A DNA stretch of 64,000 nt from SG8-30 sp964406445 (GTDB lineage: Bacteria; Pseudomonadota; Gammaproteobacteria; Steroidobacterales; Steroidobacteraceae). A program made the translations under genes and the position numbers. The DNA lies in assembly GCA_964406445.1 (NCBI GenBank), contig CAYORU010000009.1, positions 35,415 through 99,414 on the forward strand, in the 5' to 3' direction. Every line of letters starts with the position of its first letter. Position 1 is the stretch's first letter. The notes beneath the pieces are model-generated. The model was not told the DNA's origin. It did no database searches and worked only from the letters and a program-made list of their open reading frames with translations. Positions 43,806-51,319 of the stretch are shown in pieces.

Positions 43806-43818
43806 TCCCAATTTGGGA
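43806..43818 (+). promoter_or_regulatory. putative operator of the higBA pair
   Basis: TCCCAA (43806-43811) and TTGGGA (43813-43818) form a symmetric site around one base, 13 bases upstream of the toxin start. A plausible HigA-binding half-site pair in an otherwise GC-rich leader. Confidence 0.45.
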
Positions 43819-43831
43819 CTAGGCTCACGAC

Positions 43832-44134
43832 TTGCGGGTCATCGCGCTGTCCACGCTGAGAGATTACTTCGAGGGCCATGCCTCGAGGCGGGATGCGCAG
43901 GATGCGGCACTCGCGTGGTATCGGCACGTGCTGCAGGCCGACTGGTCGACACCGGCGGAGGTCAAGGCCGACTTCGGATCGGCCAGCATCCTCCGCGACG
44001 GCCGGGTTGTCTTCAACATCGCGGGCAATCGCTACCGGATCGTGGTGTGGATCAACTATCGCTTCCGGATCGTGTACGTGCGATTCATTGGCAGCCACCG
44101 CGAGTACGACCGAATCGACGCGCAGAAGATCTGA
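43832..44134 (+). CDS. higB: HigB-type ribosome-dependent mRNA interferase toxin
   Basis: 100 residues from TTG 43832. RelE-superfamily fold of the HigB_toxin group: ARDYF-like N-terminus (LRDYFEGHASRRDAQDAALA), ILRDGRVVFNIAGNRYRIVV and the diagnostic C-terminal FIGSHREYDRIDA. Cleaves mRNA on the ribosome. Toxin-first order with the antitoxin 12 bases downstream, as in other higBA loci. Normal length; likely active. Confidence 0.87.
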   Translation: MRVIALSTLRDYFEGHASRRDAQDAALAWYRHVLQADWSTPAEVKADFGSASILRDGRVVFNIAGNRYRIVVWINYRFRIVYVRFIGSHREYDRIDAQKI

Positions 44135-44145
44135 AGGGCATCGAC

Positions 44146-44520
44146 GTGACCATCAAGCCGATTCGAAACGAGGCCGACTACCGGCGGGCATTGAAGGACA
44201 TCGAGAAGCTGATGGACGCAAGCCCGGGCACGCCGCGAGGCGATCGGCTCGACGTCCTCGCTACACTCGTCGAGGCCTGGGAGCGCGCCCACTTCCCGCT
44301 CGACCTGCCGGACCCCGTCGAAGCCATTCGCTTCCACATGGAGCAGTCGGGACTCGCAGCCAAAGACCTCGTGCCGATGATCGGCAAGCTGAACCGCGTC
44401 TACGAAGTGCTGAATCGCAAGCGCGCCTTGACGCTCAGGATGATCTGGAACCTGCACCACGAGCTCGGGATTCCGCTGGAAAGCCTGATCAAGGCGCCGG
44501 AGGACAGTCAGGCGGCGTGA
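44146..44520 (+). CDS. higA: HigA-type Xre antitoxin
   Basis: 124 residues from GTG 44146, with GAAGGG about nine bases upstream. N-terminal IKPIRNEADYRRALKDIEKL, then a helix-turn-helix near residues 62-90 (MEQSGLAAKDLVPMIGKLNR) and the closing LHHELGIPLESLI of the HigA/Xre family. Binds higB toxin and the promoter. Confidence 0.87.
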   Translation: MTIKPIRNEADYRRALKDIEKLMDASPGTPRGDRLDVLATLVEAWERAHFPLDLPDPVEAIRFHMEQSGLAAKDLVPMIGKLNRVYEVLNRKRALTLRMIWNLHHELGIPLESLIKAPEDSQAA

Positions 44521-44568
44521 GTCCGCCAGGGATACCGATCGGTGCCGGAGCCAGGTGACCCCGGCCGC

Positions 44569-44997
44569 TCACTCACCCTCGCGATCGTGAACCTGCGAAT
44601 CGTGCCAGTCCTCGACCGCCAGCCGCGGCACCCGCCTGAACTCGCCGGTATTGCTCGTCACAAGCACGAGCCGATGGACCAGCGCCGTCCCGGCGATCAG
44701 TGAATCGAACGGGCCGATGGGCGTGCCCTGTCTCGCCAGCTCGGCACGAAGCCGACCGGTCGCGCGCGCCTCCTCCGTGCCGCAGGGAATCGGCGCGATC
44801 CGCGCGAGCAGCTCGTCGGCGATCGGGCGTATGCGGCGAGCACGCGAGGGGTCGCGCGCCAGGCCGTACTCGACCTCCATGAGCGTGAGCGCCGAGACCG
44901 CCAGCTCGCTCGGCGAGGTACGCAGCAGGCGCTCGCGCACGGCCCAGTGGCCACGCACGAAGTCGCTGATCACAGAAGTGTCGAGCAGGAATCTCAA
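44569..44997 (-). CDS. vapC: VapC PIN-domain ribonuclease toxin
   Basis: 142 residues. PIN acidic residues: FLLDTSVISDF, LMEVEYGL, PFDSLIAGTALVH; the last acid is replaced by Asn in VTSNTGEF, common in FitB/VapC-like members. Start ATG 44997 overlaps the antitoxin stop (ATGA). Partner is the ribbon-helix-helix protein at 44994-45251. Confidence 0.88.
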   Translation of the reverse strand: MRFLLDTSVISDFVRGHWAVRERLLRTSPSELAVSALTLMEVEYGLARDPSRARRIRPIADELLARIAPIPCGTEEARATGRLRAELARQGTPIGPFDSLIAGTALVHRLVLVTSNTGEFRRVPRLAVEDWHDSQVHDREGE

Positions 44998-45251
44998 GGC
45001 CCGTCGCCCGGCAGTCCGTCGAATGGGTCGTCCGGTCGCGGTCGCGGGTCGTCACGCCCTGCCTCGAACGGCGGGAAGTCCGGATCTCCGCGCCATTCCC
45101 GAAGGGCGGCCGGCCACGCGGTCGCGGACCGCCGTGCGAGCCACACTTCGAGCGCCTCGCGTATGAGCGCGCTGCGCGATCGGCCGGTTTCCCGGGCGAG
45201 CCGGTCCACCTGCTCGAGCAAAGCGGTCTGAAGGTAGATGTTGATGTTCAA
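44994..45251 (-). CDS. ribbon-helix-helix antitoxin
   Basis: 85 residues from TTG 45251: NINIYLQTALLEQVDRLARE with R.R.ALIREALEVWL, a CopG-like ribbon-helix-helix DNA-binding domain, then a disordered acidic/Pro-rich toxin-binding tail (DDPRPRPDDPFDG). An ATG at 45293 also opens the frame, but its first 14 codons lie in AT-rich DNA containing a GGTAT/ATACC palindrome that looks like the operator, so I prefer the TTG. Four-base overlap with vapC. Confidence 0.72.
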   Translation of the reverse strand: MNINIYLQTALLEQVDRLARETGRSRSALIREALEVWLARRSATAWPAALREWRGDPDFPPFEAGRDDPRPRPDDPFDGLPGDGP

Positions 45252-45283
45252 TGGCCCGCCGCGACGAACTGCTATATTTGTAT

Positions 45284-45296
45284 GGTATAGCATACC
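45284..45296. promoter_or_regulatory. putative antitoxin operator
   Basis: GGTAT and ATACC around a three-base spacer, in a stretch that is unusually AT-rich for this genome (TATATTTG, CGATATACC). Position relative to the ribbon-helix-helix gene makes it a candidate self-repression site. Confidence 0.4.
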
Positions 45297-45360
45297 CGGT
45301 CGATATACCGAAAGCCCGGCGACCGTCCCCGCAGGGCTGTGGCGCGCGGCCTGTCTGGGC

Positions 45361-46998
45361 CTACCGCTGGTTCCGCCTCAACCACTCCAGCGCCGGCCGC
45401 AGCTCCGCCGGCGCCTCGTTGCTCCTGGCCGCGTCGCGCACCACCGGCAGCACGCCGGTGGCGAGCTTCTTGCCGAGCTCGACTCCCCACTGGTCGAAGA
45501 GGTTCACGCCCCAGATCACGCCCTGCACGTAGACCTTGTGCTCGTAGAGCGCGACCAGCATGCCGAGGGTGCGTGGGTCGAGCTGGCGGAACAGCAGCAG
45601 CGACAGCGGCCGGCTGCCGGGATGCACCTTGTGCTTCGCGAGCGCAGCGGCCTTGTCCCGCGGCATGCCGCGCGATTCGAGCTCGGCCCGCGCGGCGTCC
45701 TCGTCGTAGCCCTCCATGAAGGCCTGCGCCTGCGCGAGGCCGTTGGCAATGGCGAGCGCCTGCTGCTCGCCGAAGCCGCCGGCCTGGGTCGCGGGCAGCA
45801 GGATGTCGATGCTCACGCCGCCCGAGCCCTGGTGCAGGAGCTGGAAGAACGAGTGCTGGGCGTTCGAGCCGGGCTCGCCCCACACGACCGGCCCGGTGGC
45901 GCAGCCGACCGGCTCGCCGTCGCGCGTGACGCGCTTGCCGAGGCTCTCCATCTCGAGCTGCTGCAGGTAGGCCGGGAAGCGCGCGAGGCGCTGGGTGTAG
46001 GGCAGCACGGCATGGCTGCCGCAGTCCATGAAGTTGCGGTTCCAGACGGCCACTAGGCCGAGCAGCACCGGCAGGTTGTCCCGCCAGGCGGCTTCGCGGA
46101 AGTGCCGGTCGATGGCGTGCCCGCCGGCGAGGAAGGCCTCGAACTGCGCGGTGCCGATGGCGAGCTCGAGCGCGAGACCGATGGCCGACCACATCGAGTA
46201 GCGCCCGCCGACCCAGTCCCACATCGTGAAGCGCGCGTCCGCGCCGACTCCGAACTTGTCCATCGCCTCGGCGTTCGTGGAGACGGCCGCGAAGTGCTTC
46301 GGCACCGCGCCCTCCCCCAGCCGCTCGGCGAGCCACTGCCGCGCGAGGCCCGCGTTCGCGAGCGTCTCCTGCGTGGTGAAGGTCTTGGAGCAGACGACGA
46401 AGAGCGTGCTGGCCGGATCCAGCACCCCGGCGAGATCCGCGAACTCCACGCCGTCCACGTTCGAGACGAAGTGGCAGCGCAGCTGGCCGGTGTGGAACGG
46501 TCGCATCGCCTGCACGGCCATGGCCGGGCCGAGGTCGCTGCCGCCGATGCCGATGTTGACGACGTCGGTGAAGCGCCCGCCGGTCGCGCCGCGGCGCAGG
46601 CCCTCGTGCACCTCGCGCACGTATCGAGCGCACTTGGCGCGCTCGGCCAGCACCTCGGCGTGCAGCGGCGCGAGCGCCGCCGGCAGCTCCGCGCCCGCGG
46701 GGGCGCGCAGCAGCGTATGGAGCGCCGCACGGCCTTCGGTGACGTTGACCATCGCGCCGTCGAGGAGGCCCCGGATGGCGGCCCTCAGCTGAGCCTCGTT
46801 GGCGAGCGCGCCGAGCGCGTCGAGCGCCACCGCGTCGAGGCGCTGGCGGGTAAGGTCGAGCAGGAGCCCTTCGAACTCCCGCGCGAGCTTCGGGTAGCGG
46901 TTCGGGTCGCCCTCGAAGAGCGTCTTGACGGGCACCTGGCCGAGACGGCGCGCGTGGTTCTCGAGGGCGTCCCAGGTCGGGCCGCGGGTCGAAATCAT
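45361..46998 (-). CDS. pgi: glucose-6-phosphate isomerase
   Basis: 545 residues, full length (E. coli Pgi is 549). Interconverts glucose-6-P and fructose-6-P; here it feeds the GDP-fucose route. Signatures: IGIGGSDLGPAMAVQAM, WDWVGGRYSMWSAIGL, GEPGSNAQHSFFQLLHQG and WGVNLFDQWGVELGKKLA. The ATG at 46998 overlaps the stop of the upstream PIN gene (ATGA) with GAGGA about 10 bases before, so expression is coupled to a toxin-antitoxin remnant. Confidence 0.95.
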   Translation of the reverse strand: MISTRGPTWDALENHARRLGQVPVKTLFEGDPNRYPKLAREFEGLLLDLTRQRLDAVALDALGALANEAQLRAAIRGLLDGAMVNVTEGRAALHTLLRAPAGAELPAALAPLHAEVLAERAKCARYVREVHEGLRRGATGGRFTDVVNIGIGGSDLGPAMAVQAMRPFHTGQLRCHFVSNVDGVEFADLAGVLDPASTLFVVCSKTFTTQETLANAGLARQWLAERLGEGAVPKHFAAVSTNAEAMDKFGVGADARFTMWDWVGGRYSMWSAIGLALELAIGTAQFEAFLAGGHAIDRHFREAAWRDNLPVLLGLVAVWNRNFMDCGSHAVLPYTQRLARFPAYLQQLEMESLGKRVTRDGEPVGCATGPVVWGEPGSNAQHSFFQLLHQGSGGVSIDILLPATQAGGFGEQQALAIANGLAQAQAFMEGYDEDAARAELESRGMPRDKAAALAKHKVHPGSRPLSLLLFRQLDPRTLGMLVALYEHKVYVQGVIWGVNLFDQWGVELGKKLATGVLPVVRDAARSNEAPAELRPALEWLRRNQR

Positions 46999-47306
46999 GT
47001 TGCGGATTCCTCGATCGATTCGGGCAGCAGTCGCAGTCCTTCGCGCGCCGCGGCCTGGCGCAGGGTCCGCGACGGCGGCACCTCGCGCCACGCCCCCGCC
47101 AGAAAGTCGAGCAGTGCGAAGCTCTCGGTAGAGTCTGCCGGCGCCAGCTGACCCGACCGTTCGCGGCGGGCGAGCGCGGACGCCACCTCGGCCGCCGTTC
47201 CCCACCAGACTACGAGGGAACCGCGCGCAAAGATCTCGTCCAGCCGCCGGCTGTGCGGCTCGCTGACGGTCAACGGCACGACGGCCGAGGCGTCCCAGAA
47301 CCTCAC
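46995..47306 (-). CDS. internally deleted PIN-domain protein
   Basis: 103 residues: normal PIN start (MRFWDASAVVPLTVSEPHSR, then TAAEVASALARRERSGQL), but after REVPPSRTLRQAAAREGLRLLP the protein ends. Intact relatives have about 35-50 more residues between these two blocks, holding the third and fourth acidic residues (AADALQLAAA and TLD-like motifs). The frame is preserved, so this is an in-frame deletion or a decayed toxin, probably without nuclease activity. It keeps four-base overlaps with both its antitoxin (47303-47306) and pgi. Confidence 0.72.
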   Translation of the reverse strand: MRFWDASAVVPLTVSEPHSRRLDEIFARGSLVVWWGTAAEVASALARRERSGQLAPADSTESFALLDFLAGAWREVPPSRTLRQAAAREGLRLLPESIEESAT

Positions 47307-47596
47307 CGGCCTTCTCGGCGATCTTCCAGCAGCGCCTCCAGCACGCGTGCGCCGGGCGCCTTGACGCGCAACCGCTGCAGCTGCTCGATACTCAACGGTG
47401 GCCCCTGCGGAGGCAGCAGCACGCCGGCCGCCTCGAGCCGGGCGATCTTCTCGGACTCGTCGAGGTTCGGCGGGAGTGGCGTGAGCTGCGCGACGGGCGT
47501 GTTGCGGTCCATGACCAGCACAGTCTCACCCGCCTGGACCTTCTTGAGGTAGGCGCTTAACTGGTCTTTCAGCCGGGAAATGCTCACCCTTTCCAT
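47303..47596 (-). CDS. Phd/YefM-type antitoxin
   Basis: 97 residues: VSISRLKDQLSAYLKKVQAG, then ETVLVMDRNTPVAQLTPLPP, the Phd/YefM fold with a long C-terminal tail (LEAAGVLLPPQGPPLSIEQL). Partner of the deleted PIN protein; four-base overlap at 47303-47306. First gene of a short phd-PIN-pgi operon. Confidence 0.82.
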   Translation of the reverse strand: MERVSISRLKDQLSAYLKKVQAGETVLVMDRNTPVAQLTPLPPNLDESEKIARLEAAGVLLPPQGPPLSIEQLQRLRVKAPGARVLEALLEDRREGR

Positions 47597-47701
47597 CTGG
47601 CCATGATAGCCAGATCAGGGCAGCGACGCGGGCGAATTGCCTGCTTCGCGTTGATTTTTCGAGCCCGAAGGGCAGTCGCGCCAAGGCACCATGGACCCTG
47701 A

Positions 47702-47854
47702 GCGCGCGAGCGCTGCGGAGCTGATTCGCCGGCACCCCCGGACCCTTGGGCCGACACCGTCCGCCGCGCCGCAGGGTCCAGCCCGGACTTCCCGGATCTC
47801 GAGACGCTGCGCAGCGGCCTGGGCGCGGACAGCCCGCGCGAGACGTTCGACTGA
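47702..47854 (+). pseudogene. remnant of an antitoxin gene
   Basis: A frame that ends DFPDLETLRSGLGADSPRE then TFD with a stop overlapping the next ATG (TGATG), as a coupled antitoxin would. The N-terminal half is missing: a stop at 47699-47701 interrupts the frame and no start codon or domain is seen. Treated as a decayed partner of the frameshifted vapC. Low confidence because only about 50 codons remain. Confidence 0.35.
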
Positions 47855-48245
47855 TGTACGCGCTCGACACCAACACCGTGTCCTGTTTCCTGCGCGGCGA
47901 GGCCGCATTGAAGAGCGGCTGCTGGCCGCTTCGGCGAGCGAGATCGCCATCCCGGCCGTGGCGCTCTACGAACTGCGGTACGGCCTGCGACGCACGCAAG
48001 GCCCGGGTCGGCGAACGGGTGCCTTCGAGGCGTTTTGCGCCAGCGTCGCCGTGCTGCCCTTCGACGATGAAGCCGCCGAGGTGGCGGCCACCGTCCGAGT
48101 GACGCTCGAGCGGCGCGGCCGACCGATCGGCCCGCATGACCTGCTGATCGCCGCGACCGCCGTTGCGCGCGGCGCGACGCTCGTGACGCACAACCGACGC
48201 GAGTTCGCCCGGATCGACGGGCTTCGCTGCGAAGACTGGTACTGA
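47854..48245 (+). pseudogene. frameshifted vapC toxin gene
   Basis: Starts normally at ATG 47854 (MYALDTNTVSCFLRGEA) but the PIN body continues in another frame: RIEERLLAASASEIAIPAV, LYELRYGLRRTQGPG, PIGPHDLLIAATAVARGATL and THNRREFARI through to the stop at 48243-48245. The break is near 47905-47915, where restoring one G in GAGGCCGC would rejoin LRGE to GRIEE. Reads as an inactivated toxin, unless the missing base is a sequencing error. Confidence 0.75.
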
Positions 48246-48263
48246 CGCGCCCGGTGCGCGGCG

Positions 48264-49307
48264 TCAGCCGAGGTTCGTAACCTTCGGGTCGGCCGGGCCG
48301 CGCTCCTTGTAGTACTCGAGGTACCACTCGACGAAGCGCTTGATGCCGACCTCGATCGGCGTGTCCGGGCGATAGCCGACGTCGCGCACGAGATCCTCGG
48401 CGTCCGCCCAGGTGTCGGGCACGTCGCCGGTCTGCAGCGGCAGCAGGTTGATCTGCGCCTTGCGGCCGAGGCATTCCTCGAGCACCTCGATGTAGCGGCG
48501 AAGCTCCACCGCGCGGTTGTTGCCGATGTTGTAGAGCCGGTAGGGCGCCGCGCTCGTCGCCGGATCCGGCGCGTTGCTGTCGAAACCGGGGCTCGCCGTC
48601 GCCGGGCGGTCGAGCGCCGCCACCACGCCCCCGGCGATGTCGTCGACGAAGGTGAAGTCGCGCTTGTGGTTGCCGTAGTTGAAGACCTCGATCGGCCGGC
48701 CCGCGAGGATGTTGCGCGTGAACAGGAACAGCGCCATGTCCGGCCGGCCCCAGGGGCCGTAGACCGTGAAGAAGCGAAGTCCCGTGACCGGCAGCGCGTA
48801 GAGATGGGCATAGGTGTGCGCCATCATCTCGTTGGCCTTCTTGGTCGCCGCGTAGAAGGACAGCGGATGGTCGGCCGGATCGTGCACCGAGAAGGGCATC
48901 CGCGTGTTCGCGCCGTAGACCGAGCTCGTCGAGGCGAACACGAGGTGCTCGACCGCGTGGTTGCGGCAGCCCTCAAGCACGTGCAGCGTGCCGGTGACGT
49001 TGCTGTCGACGTAGGCATGCGGGTTCGTGAGCGAGTAGCGGACGCCCGCCTGCGCGGCGAGGTGCACCACCCGCTCGAAGCGCTCGCGCGCGAACAGCTC
49101 CGCCATGCCGGCCCGGTCCGCGAGGTCGAGCTTCACGAAGCGGAAGCGCGCGTGCTCGCGCAGGATCGCGAGGCGCGACTCCTTGAGGGCGGGGTCGTAG
49201 TAGTCGTTGAGGTTGTCGAGGCCGACGACCTCGTCGCCGCGCTCGAGCAGGCGCCGCGCGGTGTGGAAGCCGATGAAGCCGGCGGCGCCGGTGAGGAGGA
49301 GTTTCAT
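48264..49307 (-). CDS. NAD-dependent UDP-glucuronate 4-epimerase-like protein
   Basis: 347 residues. Extended SDR with LLLTGAAGFIGFHTARRLLE, HLAAQAGVRYSL, ASTSSVYGAN and the catalytic YAATKKANEMMAHTYAHLY. The DYYDPALKESRL insertion, RYSLTNPHAYVDSN and TVYGPWGRPDMA are hallmarks of uronate 4-epimerases (UDP-GlcA to UDP-GalA). Would act on the Ugd product. The ATG at 49307 lies three bases from a GTGACCG repeat array and has no ribosome-binding site of normal form, so the element may supply the leader. Confidence 0.88.
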   Translation of the reverse strand: MKLLLTGAAGFIGFHTARRLLERGDEVVGLDNLNDYYDPALKESRLAILREHARFRFVKLDLADRAGMAELFARERFERVVHLAAQAGVRYSLTNPHAYVDSNVTGTLHVLEGCRNHAVEHLVFASTSSVYGANTRMPFSVHDPADHPLSFYAATKKANEMMAHTYAHLYALPVTGLRFFTVYGPWGRPDMALFLFTRNILAGRPIEVFNYGNHKRDFTFVDDIAGGVVAALDRPATASPGFDSNAPDPATSAAPYRLYNIGNNRAVELRRYIEVLEECLGRKAQINLLPLQTGDVPDTWADAEDLVRDVGYRPDTPIEVGIKRFVEWYLEYYKERGPADPKVTNLG

Positions 49308-49309
49308 GA

Positions 49310-49341
49310 GTGACCGGTGACCGGTGACCGGTGACCGGCCG
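49310..49341. repeat. left half of a split GTGACCG element
   Basis: Four exact tandem GTGACCG heptads (49310-49337) then GCCGG. Matches the left arm of the full elements at 51213, 52229, 56755, 62191 and 62577. The complementary right arm lies 470 bases away at 49809-49853, beyond a four-helix-bundle gene. Confidence 0.8.
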
Positions 49342-49426
49342 GAATCTGCCGAAAACGATGCGTTTCCCGACGGACGCCAGCACACCCGCCTCTGACTGCC
49401 GAGATGATCATGTCAGCGACTTTCCC

Positions 49427-49804
49427 ATGTCCAACCTCCGCACGACCCGGACCCACAAAGACCTCTCGGTTTGGTGCGAGGCGATCGAACTTACCATACT
49501 GATCTATGCCCGGACGCGGCGGTTTCCGCCGGCAGAACGCTTTGGCCTCGCCACGCAGATGCGCCGGGCGGCGGTGTCGATCGCGAGCAACATCGCCGAA
49601 GGTGCTGCCCGTGGATCGTCGGCCGACTTCCGCAGGTTCGCCTGCATTGCCCGCGGCTCCCTGGTCGAACTCGAAACCCAGATCGAGATCTGCGAAAAGC
49701 TCGGCCTCGATATCGGACCAGATCTGGCGACATACGCGTCCCGGGTGGGTCGAATGCTGAATGCACTCATCGCTGCGCTGGACCGAGGCCGTCCGCGGCA
49801 CTGA
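49427..49804 (+). CDS. four-helix-bundle protein (23S rRNA intervening-sequence family)
   Basis: 125 residues from ATG 49427 (MSNLRTTRTHKDLSVWCEAI). Family pattern: DLSVW, RRFPPAERFGLATQMRRAAV, SIASNIAEGAARGSSADFRR and a last helix (SRVGRMLNALIAAL). Related proteins are encoded in 23S rRNA intervening sequences of Leptospira and elsewhere, and the Avd protein of diversity-generating retroelements is of similar fold; function here is unknown. It lies inside a split copy of the GTGACCG element. No reverse transcriptase or variable repeat is nearby. Confidence 0.85.
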   Translation: MSNLRTTRTHKDLSVWCEAIELTILIYARTRRFPPAERFGLATQMRRAAVSIASNIAEGAARGSSADFRRFACIARGSLVELETQIEICEKLGLDIGPDLATYASRVGRMLNALIAALDRGRPRH

Positions 49805-49808
49805 GTAA

Positions 49809-49853
49809 CTTCGGCCGGTCACCGGTCACTGGTCACTTGTCACCGACCGCTCA
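49809..49853. repeat. right half of a split GTGACCG element
   Basis: CTTCGGCCGGTCACCGGTCA continuing with CTGGTCACTTGTCACC, the inverted right arm seen in the full elements. It ends at the stop codon of the tviB-like gene (49851-49853), the same gene-end position found for other copies. Confidence 0.8.
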
Positions 49854-51143
49854 CAACCTCCCATCCACCGTCTCCCTGCCGAACACGTACTTGATGTCGT
49901 ACATCACGTGGCCCTTGCGGCCGAGCTTGCGGACCTGCTCCACGCCGAGCTCGCGGAACTCGCGGTGCGCGACGGCGGCGACGATGGCGTCGTACTGGCC
50001 CTTCTTCGGGTTGCGGATGGGCGTGATGCCGTACTCGTGGCGGGCCTCGATGCGACTGACCCACGGATCCCAGACGTCGACCCTGGCGCCCGACTTCTCG
50101 ATCTCGCGGACGACGTCCACGACCTTGGAGTTGCGCAGGTCGGGGCAGTTCTCCTTGAACGTCAGGCCGAGCACCAGCACGCGGGCGCCGGCGATCTTCA
50201 TCCCGGCGAGATTCATCAGGCGGACGACCTCGCCGGCGACGTAGGCGCCCATGTTGTCGTTGATCCGGCGGCCCGCGAGGATCATCTCCGGGTGGTAGCC
50301 GACCTCGGTCGCCTTGTGGGTCAGGTAGTACGGGTCCACGCCGATGCAGTGGCCGCCGACGAGACCGGGGCGGAACGGCAGGAAGTTCCACTTGCTGCCG
50401 GCGGCGAGCAGCACCTCCTCGGTGTCGATGCCGAGCCGGTTGAAGATCATCGCGAGCTCGTTGATCAGCGCGATGTTGACGTCGCGCTGGGTGTTCTCGA
50501 TGACCTTGGCCGCCTCGGCGACGCGGATGCTCGAGGCCTTGTGGGTGCCGGCGGTCACCACCGAGGCGTAGAGACGGTCGACGAAGTCCGCGACCTCGGG
50601 CGTCGAGCCGGAAGTCACCTTCCTGATCGTCGGGAGCCTGTGCTCCTTGTCGCCGGGATTGATGCGCTCGGGGCTGTAGCCGGCGAAGAAATCCTTGTTG
50701 AACTTGAGCCCCGAGAGCCGCTCGAGGATCGGCACGCAGACCTCCTCGGTGCACCCAGGGTAGACGGTCGACTCGTAGACCACGACGTCGCCGCGCTTCA
50801 GGACCTTGCCGACGCTCTCGCTCGCCTTCTCGAGCGGCGTCAGGTCAGGACGCTTGAAGCCGTCGATCGGCGTGGGCACGGTGACGATGTAGACGCGGCA
50901 GGGCTTCAGCTGCTGCAGGTCGTCCGTGAAGCTGAGCTTGGCGGCCTCGCGCAGCTCCTCGCGGGTGGTCTCGAGCGTGCGGTCGCGGCCCTTCTTGAGG
51001 TCGGCGATGCGCTCGGGGTTGATGTCGAACCCGACGGTCGGGAAGTGCTTGCCGAACTCGACGGCCAGCGGCAGACCGACATAGCCGAGCCCGATGACGC
51101 CGATGCGGCAGTTGCGGAGGTTGAAGTTCGTTCGCTTGGGCAC
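49851..51143 (-). CDS. nucleotide-sugar dehydrogenase (TviB/WbpO/WbpA-like)
   Basis: 430 residues from GTG 51143 (GGGAG about seven bases upstream). NAD-binding GVIGLGYVGLPLAVEFGKHF, TVPTPIDGFKRPDLTPL, YESTVYPGCTEE, AGYSPERINPGD, the catalytic cysteine region GLVGGHCIGVDPYYL and GLTFKENCPDLRNS. This group oxidises UDP-GalNAc, UDP-GlcNAc or UDP-ManNAc to the uronic acid. With wecB and a WecG-like transferase, ManNAcA is one reading; with the uronate epimerase next door, UDP-GalNAcA as in Vi antigen is another. Confidence 0.88.
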   Translation of the reverse strand: MPKRTNFNLRNCRIGVIGLGYVGLPLAVEFGKHFPTVGFDINPERIADLKKGRDRTLETTREELREAAKLSFTDDLQQLKPCRVYIVTVPTPIDGFKRPDLTPLEKASESVGKVLKRGDVVVYESTVYPGCTEEVCVPILERLSGLKFNKDFFAGYSPERINPGDKEHRLPTIRKVTSGSTPEVADFVDRLYASVVTAGTHKASSIRVAEAAKVIENTQRDVNIALINELAMIFNRLGIDTEEVLLAAGSKWNFLPFRPGLVGGHCIGVDPYYLTHKATEVGYHPEMILAGRRINDNMGAYVAGEVVRLMNLAGMKIAGARVLVLGLTFKENCPDLRNSKVVDVVREIEKSGARVDVWDPWVSRIEARHEYGITPIRNPKKGQYDAIVAAVAHREFRELGVEQVRKLGRKGHVMYDIKYVFGRETVDGRL

Positions 51144-51212
51144 GGGGGACTCCCGGAAAGGCAGGACGATATTTTGAAGGTTGGCGCTGGGTGGAAACGT
51201 GATGTGGTGAAC

Positions 51213-51319
51213 AGTGATCGGTGACCGGTGACCGGTGACCGGTGACCAGTGATCGGCCGAACCGGGTACCGCCCTGAATGGGCGGTCTGGCTGGTCACCG
51301 ATCACCGGTCACCGGTCAC
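51213..51319. repeat. GTGACCG hairpin element, copy 2
   Basis: GTGATCG/GTGACCG heptads on the left, a centre with GGCCGAACCGGG..., and inverted GGTCACCGGTCAC on the right, ending at the dnaQ stop (AAG-TGA). Lies between the tviB-like gene and dnaQ. Both arms can pair into a long hairpin. Confidence 0.85.

Noticed and set aside
49331..49426. Longer N-terminus for the four-helix-bundle protein, starting inside the repeat
   Set aside because: The extra residues are repeat-encoded and family similarity begins at MSNLRTTRTHKDL.
49427..49804. Diversity-generating retroelement accessory (Avd) gene
   Set aside because: No reverse transcriptase, template or variable repeat in the neighbourhood; only the fold family is shared.
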